From BJGO01 sp039810885 (GTDB taxonomy: Bacteria; Bacteroidota; Bacteroidia; Chitinophagales; UBA10324): a stretch of DNA of 10,910 bases. The notes beneath the pieces were generated by a model. That model was not told the DNA's origin. It saw only the letters and a list, made by a program, of their open reading frames with translations, and searched no databases. The DNA is taken from NCBI GenBank assembly GCA_039810885.1, contig JBDHXV010000064.1:1-10910 (forward strand), given 5' to 3'. Made by a program: the position numbers and the translations under genes. Shown piece after piece: positions 7,606 through 10,910 of the stretch. Within the stretch, counting starts at the first letter, position 1, and the number at the start of each line of letters is the position of its first letter.

Positions 7606-7664
7606 GAAAGCTTGTTTGAAAATTTCGATTAATAGAATTTGATTCTAGTATAGAAAGCTTGTTT
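7606..7664. repeat. 12-bp perfect direct repeat (GAAAGCTTGTTT) upstream of the operon
   Basis: GAAAGCTTGTTT occurs at 7606-7617 and again at 7653-7664, 47 bp apart from start to start. Both copies lie 44-102 bp upstream of the esterase ATG, a position suitable for a regulator binding pair. The motif is rather AT-rich, so chance cannot be excluded, but a perfect 12-mer repeated within 60 bp is uncommon. Confidence 0.4.
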
Positions 7665-7678
7665 CCAAAAGCTTTTTT
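7654..7678 (+). terminator. Hairpin followed by a T-run, terminator-like on the plus strand
   Basis: AAAGCTT (7654-7660) and AAGCTTT (7669-7675) form a perfect 7-bp stem with an 8-base loop, followed by T residues to 7678. This is the shape of a weak intrinsic terminator on the plus strand, but no plus-strand gene precedes it. On the minus strand it lies about 125 bp past the tRNA and lacks a long U tract. It overlaps the second copy of the direct repeat, so it may be an operator or part of the leader instead. Confidence 0.3.
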
Positions 7679-7801
7679 GTAAAAATGTAATTTTTAAAGT
7701 TACTCTCGAAGAGATCCTAAAGGAGAAAAGTATAGAATGACGGCATCCAAGGGTAGTATAACTCTATGTCATCTCAATGCTAAAATGATTATTACAACTT
7801 G

Positions 7802-7883
7802 TGCCCGGGGTGAGACTCGAACTCACAAGGGAAATCCCAACGGCTTCTGAGACCGCAACGTTTACCAGTTTCGCCACCCGGGC
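7802..7883 (-). tRNA. tRNA-Leu (anticodon CAG)
   Basis: The 82-base gene folds as a class II (long variable arm) tRNA. The 7-bp acceptor stem pairs GCCCGGG with CCCGGGC. The D-stem GCG pairs with CGT, and the anticodon stem GCGGT/GCCGT closes the loop CTCAGAA, giving anticodon CAG (reads CUG, leucine). A variable arm of about 12 bases follows, then a T-arm with GTGAG/CTCAC around TTCGAGT. The discriminator base is A, as expected for leucine. The 3' CCA is not encoded; the next bases are CAA. It lies 60 bp downstream of the dioxygenase gene and upstream of the esterase operon, all on the same strand. Confidence 0.96.
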
Positions 7884-7943
7884 AAGTACTCCCACATTGG
7901 AAGGGACTGCGAAAATAATATTTTAACCGAGATGTAAAATCGC

Positions 7944-8798
7944 TTAAGGCTTATGTAATATAAAGCTGCGCTCACTAAAGGCCGGTAGGGCAGGCGGATT
8001 CTCATAGAAAAATTGTAACTCATCGGCAGTGTCCATTAACCCTAAACTGTATAAAACGGGTACATAATGATCCGGAGTAGGAGCGGCCAACTTACCTAAT
8101 TTATGACTTGTTTCATAATGTATTATATCCTCTATATTTCTGCTCAATAGTTGTTTCGTAATCCACTCGTCGTATTCAACTTCCCACCCATAGGGCCGTG
8201 TATCTGCAGATTGCATGCGCTGCATCGCCAGGCGCAGGTTATGAATAAGAGAGCCGCTGCCGATAATCAACACCCCTTTCTTTCGAAGCGACTTAAGTTG
8301 TTGTCCAAGTTGATAATGATATTCGGGTTTTGCATAATAATCAATGCTCAATTGAAATACCGGTACGTTGGCTTTAGGAAATAAATGCATGAGCATAGGC
8401 CATGCACCATGGTCTAAACCCCATTCGGCACTGGGCTGAATCGTGGGTGCAAGCTTAGCCACTTCTTGTGCAATCTCAGGTGCGCCATGTGCGCTGTACT
8501 TGGGATCATAGTAGTTCGGTGGAAAGCCATAGTAATCATAAATCTGTCTTTGTTCCTTATTAATATTCACGTAAGAACCTCGCGTACACCAGTGTGCGCT
8601 AATAACTAATGCGGCTTTTAACTCATATTTACTTTGCAAATCGAGTCCCAATTCAAATAGTTTTTTCCAAAAAGGTCGCTCTTCATTACTTAAAGGAATA
8701 TCCATAGGATTACCGTGAGATGTAAATAACACGGGCATTTGCGTAGGCTGGGGTGGGAGTGAGGCGCCAAATGCTTGTAAGTCGGATAAAGAACTCAT
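7944..8798 (-). CDS. ygiD: DODA-type class III extradiol dioxygenase (4,5-DOPA dioxygenase family)
   Basis: A 284-residue LigB-fold protein related to E. coli YgiD and plant DODA, which cleave the ring of L-DOPA between carbons 4 and 5 with a metal cofactor. The physiological substrate in bacteria is not settled. Visible metal and active-site histidines are His28 (Ser-His-Gly-Asn-Pro), His69 (Ser-Ala-His-Trp), His130 (Leu-Asp-His-Gly-Ala-Trp), His186 (Ser-Leu-Ile-His-Asn) and His244 (Pro-Asp-His-Tyr-Val-Pro). All family positions therefore appear intact. The ATG at 8798 was preferred over the upstream TTG (8825), because homologues start close to the Met-Pro-Val-Leu-Phe strand. A TACATTTG on the minus strand (8804-8811) matches the Bacteroidota -7 box but sits only 5 bp before the ATG. 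Transcribed singly or with the following tRNA. Confidence 0.88.
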   Translation of the reverse strand: MSSLSDLQAFGASLPPQPTQMPVLFTSHGNPMDIPLSNEERPFWKKLFELGLDLQSKYELKAALVISAHWCTRGSYVNINKEQRQIYDYYGFPPNYYDPKYSAHGAPEIAQEVAKLAPTIQPSAEWGLDHGAWPMLMHLFPKANVPVFQLSIDYYAKPEYHYQLGQQLKSLRKKGVLIIGSGSLIHNLRLAMQRMQSADTRPYGWEVEYDEWITKQLLSRNIEDIIHYETSHKLGKLAAPTPDHYVPVLYSLGLMDTADELQFFYENPPALPAFSERSFILHKP

Positions 8799-9043
8799 AA
8801 TATCAAATGTAGTTATTGAGCGCAATATATTCTTGCGTTTTATTCATAAACGGTCACACACTTCGACTTTTTAAAGCATGTATTTTCGAAAGAATATAAC
8901 AATATAGGAGATGTCTCAAGTTGTATAGACATCACTTTGCCAAAGTTGTTTCTCCACGCATTGTAGTCGTTACAGAAATGCCTATTCTTTTTTCGGATTC
9001 CGCAGTTTTTAATATTTCACTTTTAATTTTTAATTCTAAATTT
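8799..9043. other. Intergenic region without a gene, with AT-rich low-complexity DNA
   Basis: No gene is visible. It contains the palindrome at 8910-8933 and, at 9020-9050, a low-complexity stretch in which TTTTTAATT-like units recur. Short open frames on the minus strand cross the region but match nothing I know. Confidence 0.5.
8910..8933. repeat. Palindrome GATGTCT/AGACATC with a 10-base loop
   Basis: GATGTCT (8910-8916) and AGACATC (8927-8933) are perfect 7-bp complements. There is no T-run on either side, so it is not a classical terminator. It lies 112 bp upstream of the dioxygenase ATG. The GAGATGTCTC-type core resembles interspersed palindromic repeats common between genes in Bacteroidota; this is a recollection, not a search result. 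Confidence 0.35.
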
Positions 9044-9198
9044 TTAATTCTTCACAAGCTTCTTCACTATTCTTTTTCCGGTTGAAAGAGCTAAAGCATT
9101 TAAATAGACATATATAACCCTTAATGGTTTCCCTTTTTAGATATTATTACAATAGCTTTATTAGAAAATCTTGATGGGTTTAATAATCTTGCGTTTAT
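9044..9198 (-). pseudogene. Remnant of a deleted T9SS-secreted protein gene
   Basis: Read from 9198, the first 14 codons match the start of the neighbouring repeat protein gene. The intact gene begins Met-Asn-Thr-Lys-Leu-Leu-Asn-Pro-Ser-Asn-Phe-Ser; the remnant reads Ile-Asn-Ala-Arg-Leu-Leu-Asn-Pro-Ser-Arg-Phe-Ser. Thirty-four of 42 bases are identical, and the start ATG has become ATA. That frame stops at 9121. In the next frame an open stretch ending at 9044 reads Leu-Ser-Thr-Gly-Lys-Arg-Ile-Val-Lys-Lys-Leu-Val-Lys-Asn-stop, the typical end of a T9SS type A sorting domain. A signal-peptide start and a sorting-domain end, with nothing between and out of frame, suggest an internally deleted paralogue. 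The N-terminal match is seen directly; the C-terminal assignment is less certain because the stretch is short. Confidence 0.6.
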
Positions 9199-9234
9199 TA
9201 TAAATACTTTTTTAATTTCTTAATAAATTACAAT
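9157..9234 (-). repeat. Duplicated gene-start and leader block (second copy at 10833-10910)
   Basis: This block matches 10833-10910 in the same orientation. The match covers the first 14 codons of the repeat protein and the 36 bp before its ATG. In the leader part about 30 of 35 aligned positions agree, with two single-base gaps. The copies lie about 1.7 kb apart on either side of the intact gene. The copy at the right runs to the window edge, so the duplication may extend further. Confidence 0.7.
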
Positions 9235-9245
9235 TAATTGTCGTC

Positions 9246-9267
9246 TTGCTTTTTATAGAAAAAGCAA
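9246..9267 (-). terminator. Hairpin just after the repeat-protein gene
   Basis: TTGCTTTTT (9246-9254) and AAAAAGCAA (9259-9267) form a perfect 9-bp stem with a 4-base loop, 12 bp beyond the TAA stop of the T9SS protein gene. The position suits a terminator. The stem is mostly A-T and has no T-run after it in the minus-strand direction, so termination strength is uncertain. Confidence 0.45.
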
Positions 9268-9278
9268 TCATCTTATTC

Positions 9279-10874
9279 TTATCTCTTTATAAGCTTCTTT
9301 TGCTCTATTCTTCCATCCTTATCCATGATTTGCAGGTGATAAACACCACCCGGTAAATGGCTCAAATCTAAAACAGCATTGGCTGGAGATGCTATAAAAT
9401 GATGTTGTATCGTCTGACCTATGCTATTGATAATGATAAGCGTATAAACTCCGTCTTTTAAACCTTTTAGCTGTATGCTTGAAGAAGTAGGAATGGGGAA
9501 AATTGACACTTCGTCTGTGTTATCTAATACAGGAACATCAGTATTACCAGAATCTGATAATTTCACTACCCAACCATCATAGTCCCCGTGATTTCCGGAA
9601 ACATCTCCATTGTTGGATTTTGTATATCCTGGAAATATATAGCCTCCGTCAGAAGTCTGTTGGATAGTATAAGCCACGTCAATTCCACTTCCCCCAAGGC
9701 ATTTTTGCCATTGGATAGCACCGGCATTATCTAATTTCAGCACCCAAGCATCATAGTTCCCGTAATTTCCGGAAACATCTCCATCGTTAGATCCTGTCAT
9801 TCCTCCAACGATATAGCCTCCGTCAGAGGTTTGTTGAATAGCAGCGCCAAAATCAGCTAATGTTCCCCCAAGGCATTTTTGCCATTGGATAGCACCGGCA
9901 TTATCTAATTTCAGCACCCAACCATCATCCATCCCGTGATTTCCGGAAACATCTCCATCGTTAGATCTTGTATTCCCTGCAACAATATAGCCTCCATCTG
10001 TGGTTTCTTGAATAGACGATGCCTGGTCTGATTGTGCTCCTCCAAAGCACTTTTGCCATTGGATAGCACCGGCATTATCTAATTTCAGCACCCAACCATC
10101 ATCGTTCCCGTGATTTCCGGAAACATCTCCATCGTTAGATCCTGTGATTCCTGCAATGATATAGCCTCCGTCAGAGGTTTGTTGAATAGAATAGGCCTGA
10201 TCAAACCCTGTTCCTCCGAGACATTTTTGCCATTGAATAGCCCCGGTATTATCTAATTTCACCACCCAAACATCATTGTCCCCGTGATTTCCGGAAACAT
10301 CTCCATCAGTAGAGGTTGTAAATCCTAAAATAATATAGTTCCCGTCAGAGGTTTGAGAAATAGTGTAGGCATAATCAATTCCTGTTCCTCCAAGACATTT
10401 TTGCCACTGGATAGCACCGGCATTATCTAATTTCACTACCCAACCATCACCGTTTCCGTGATTTCCGGCAACATCTCCATCGTTAGATTCTGTGGTTCCT
10501 GCAACAATATAGCCTCCGTCAGAAGTCTGTTGAATAGACTTGGCATAATCAGACCCTGTTCCTCCAAGGCATTTTTGCCACTGGATAGCACCGGCATTAT
10601 CTAATTTCACCAACCAAATATCATCGCTCCCGTGATTCCCGGAAACATCTCCATTGGTAGAACTCGTAGTTCCTTCAACAATATAGCCACCGTCAAAGGT
10701 TTGCTGAATGGACCAGGCACCATCAGCACCGGTACCTCCAAGGCATTTTTGCCATTGGATGTTGGGAGCTTGGGCTTTGCTTTGTGAGGAGAAAAATAAA
10801 CCGGCTAACAAGCAAAAAGCAACAGTTAAAACTTTTATAGAAAAGTTTGAAGGGTTTAATAATTTTGTGTTCAT
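9279..10874 (-). CDS. Secreted seven-repeat protein with T9SS type A sorting domain
   Basis: A 531-residue exported protein. Residues 1-35 form a signal peptide: Lys14, a hydrophobic core at about 15-28, and a likely cut after Ser-Lys-Ala-Gln-Ala. Residues 39-444 are seven tandem repeats of exactly 58 residues, each with Trp-Gln-Lys-Cys-x-Gly-Gly, Asp-Gly-x-Tyr-Ile, Gly-Asp-Val-x-Gly-Asn and a Trp-(Val/Leu)-(Val/Leu)-Lys-Leu strand. The number and length suggest a seven-bladed beta-propeller. Residues 445-531 form a C-terminal sorting domain (Ile-Phe-Pro-Ile-Pro-Thr opening, Gly-Gly-Val-Tyr, then Lys-Lys-Leu-Ile-Lys-Arg), which directs export across the outer membrane by the type IX system and surface attachment or release. 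No catalytic motif is seen; adhesion or binding is possible but unproven. The ATG is supported by the signal peptide. One Cys per repeat gives seven in the repeat region. Confidence 0.88.
   Translation of the reverse strand: MNTKLLNPSNFSIKVLTVAFCLLAGLFFSSQSKAQAPNIQWQKCLGGTGADGAWSIQQTFDGGYIVEGTTSSTNGDVSGNHGSDDIWLVKLDNAGAIQWQKCLGGTGSDYAKSIQQTSDGGYIVAGTTESNDGDVAGNHGNGDGWVVKLDNAGAIQWQKCLGGTGIDYAYTISQTSDGNYIILGFTTSTDGDVSGNHGDNDVWVVKLDNTGAIQWQKCLGGTGFDQAYSIQQTSDGGYIIAGITGSNDGDVSGNHGNDDGWVLKLDNAGAIQWQKCFGGAQSDQASSIQETTDGGYIVAGNTRSNDGDVSGNHGMDDGWVLKLDNAGAIQWQKCLGGTLADFGAAIQQTSDGGYIVGGMTGSNDGDVSGNYGNYDAWVLKLDNAGAIQWQKCLGGSGIDVAYTIQQTSDGGYIFPGYTKSNNGDVSGNHGDYDGWVVKLSDSGNTDVPVLDNTDEVSIFPIPTSSSIQLKGLKDGVYTLIIINSIGQTIQHHFIASPANAVLDLSHLPGGVYHLQIMDKDGRIEQKKLIKR
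9543..10760 (-). repeat. Seven tandem 174-bp units coding for 58-residue repeats
   Basis: Units start at 10760, 10586, 10412, 10238, 10064, 9890 and 9716, and each is exactly 174 bp with no indels. Similarity is high at DNA level, including third codon positions; for example, the Trp-Gln-Lys to Asp-Asn-Ala-Gly-Ala joins are nearly identical between units. The fourth, fifth and sixth units share Trp-Val-Leu-Lys-Leu, while most others have Trp-Val-Val-Lys-Leu. That pattern fits recent unit duplication or gene conversion. Confidence 0.92.
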
Positions 10875-10910
10875 AATAAATAAAATTTTAAATTTTTTAA
10901 TAAATACAAT
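10875..10910 (-). promoter_or_regulatory. A/T-only leader of the T9SS repeat-protein gene
   Basis: The 36 bp before the ATG are almost entirely A and T, as favoured in Bacteroidota leaders without Shine-Dalgarno sites. The same leader is conserved in front of the remnant at 9199-9234. The promoter itself would lie beyond the window edge and is not visible. Confidence 0.4.

Larger units (their letters stand above)
7563..7801. promoter_or_regulatory. Upstream region of the amidoligase operon
   Basis: These 239 bp lie between the tRNA-Leu gene and the esterase ATG, both on the minus strand, and should contain the operon promoter unless transcription continues from the tRNA. I found no good TAnnTTTG -7 element in the minus-strand direction. 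The region holds a 12-bp direct repeat and a hairpin, listed separately. A plus-strand AAAGGAG at 7719-7725 precedes a short frame that I reject. Confidence 0.35.

Noticed and set aside
7737..7850. Short plus-strand ORF of 37 codons preceded by AAAGGAG
   Set aside because: Its second half is simply the antisense of tRNA-Leu, a common source of false ORFs, and Bacteroidota rarely rely on Shine-Dalgarno sites.
8804..8811. TACATTTG on the minus strand as the promoter -7 box of the dioxygenase gene
   Set aside because: The match to TAnnTTTG is perfect, but no TTTG is found at the proper distance upstream, and a transcript would start almost at the ATG. Not strong enough to call.
9543..10760. CRISPR array or other non-coding repeat
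   Set aside because: The 174-bp units are in frame, encode conserved protein repeats, and have no spacer structure.

Overview
The window looks like chromosomal DNA from a free-living member of the Bacteroidota (Chitinophagia/Sphingobacteriia-like; the exact genus cannot be read from the sequence). The evidence is AT-rich intergenic DNA, gene starts without clear Shine-Dalgarno sites, a short single-domain AMP nucleosidase next to holA, and a secreted repeat protein with a C-terminal type IX secretion (T9SS) sorting domain.

Layout. Positions 1-324 hold no convincing gene. On the minus strand lie a small four-helix membrane protein (325-744) and a 398-residue protein with the motif order of a circularly permuted ATP-grasp enzyme (772-1968). 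Divergent from these is a plus-strand pair, amn (2082-2852) and holA (2857-3861), for AMP breakdown and DNA polymerase III clamp loading. The holA stop codon overlaps the stop of a convergent minus-strand operon.

That operon is the most interesting part. In transcription order it is an alpha/beta-hydrolase of the esterase family (7562-6840), an ATP-grasp ligase (6828-5818), a GCS2/YbdK-type carboxylate-amine ligase (5807-4710) and a class I glutamine amidotransferase-like protein (4697-3858). The junctions are only 10-12 bp long once ATG starts are chosen. Two different ATP-dependent amide-bond-forming enzymes, a Cys-His-Glu amidotransferase and a Ser hydrolase in one transcript suggest a small-peptide or amide metabolite pathway whose product is unknown. 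A third ATP-grasp-like protein lies about 2.7 kb from the operon's 3' end, beyond holA and amn.

Upstream of the operon, on the same strand, are a tRNA-Leu(CAG) gene and a DODA-type class III extradiol dioxygenase (ygiD-like). The right end carries a secreted protein with seven 58-residue repeats, possibly a seven-bladed beta-propeller, and a T9SS sorting tail. Just downstream of it is a decayed remnant that keeps the leader and signal-peptide start of the same gene type, joined out of frame to what looks like a T9SS C-terminus. This points to an internally deleted paralogue.

All assignments come from reading motifs in the sequence. No database search was run.
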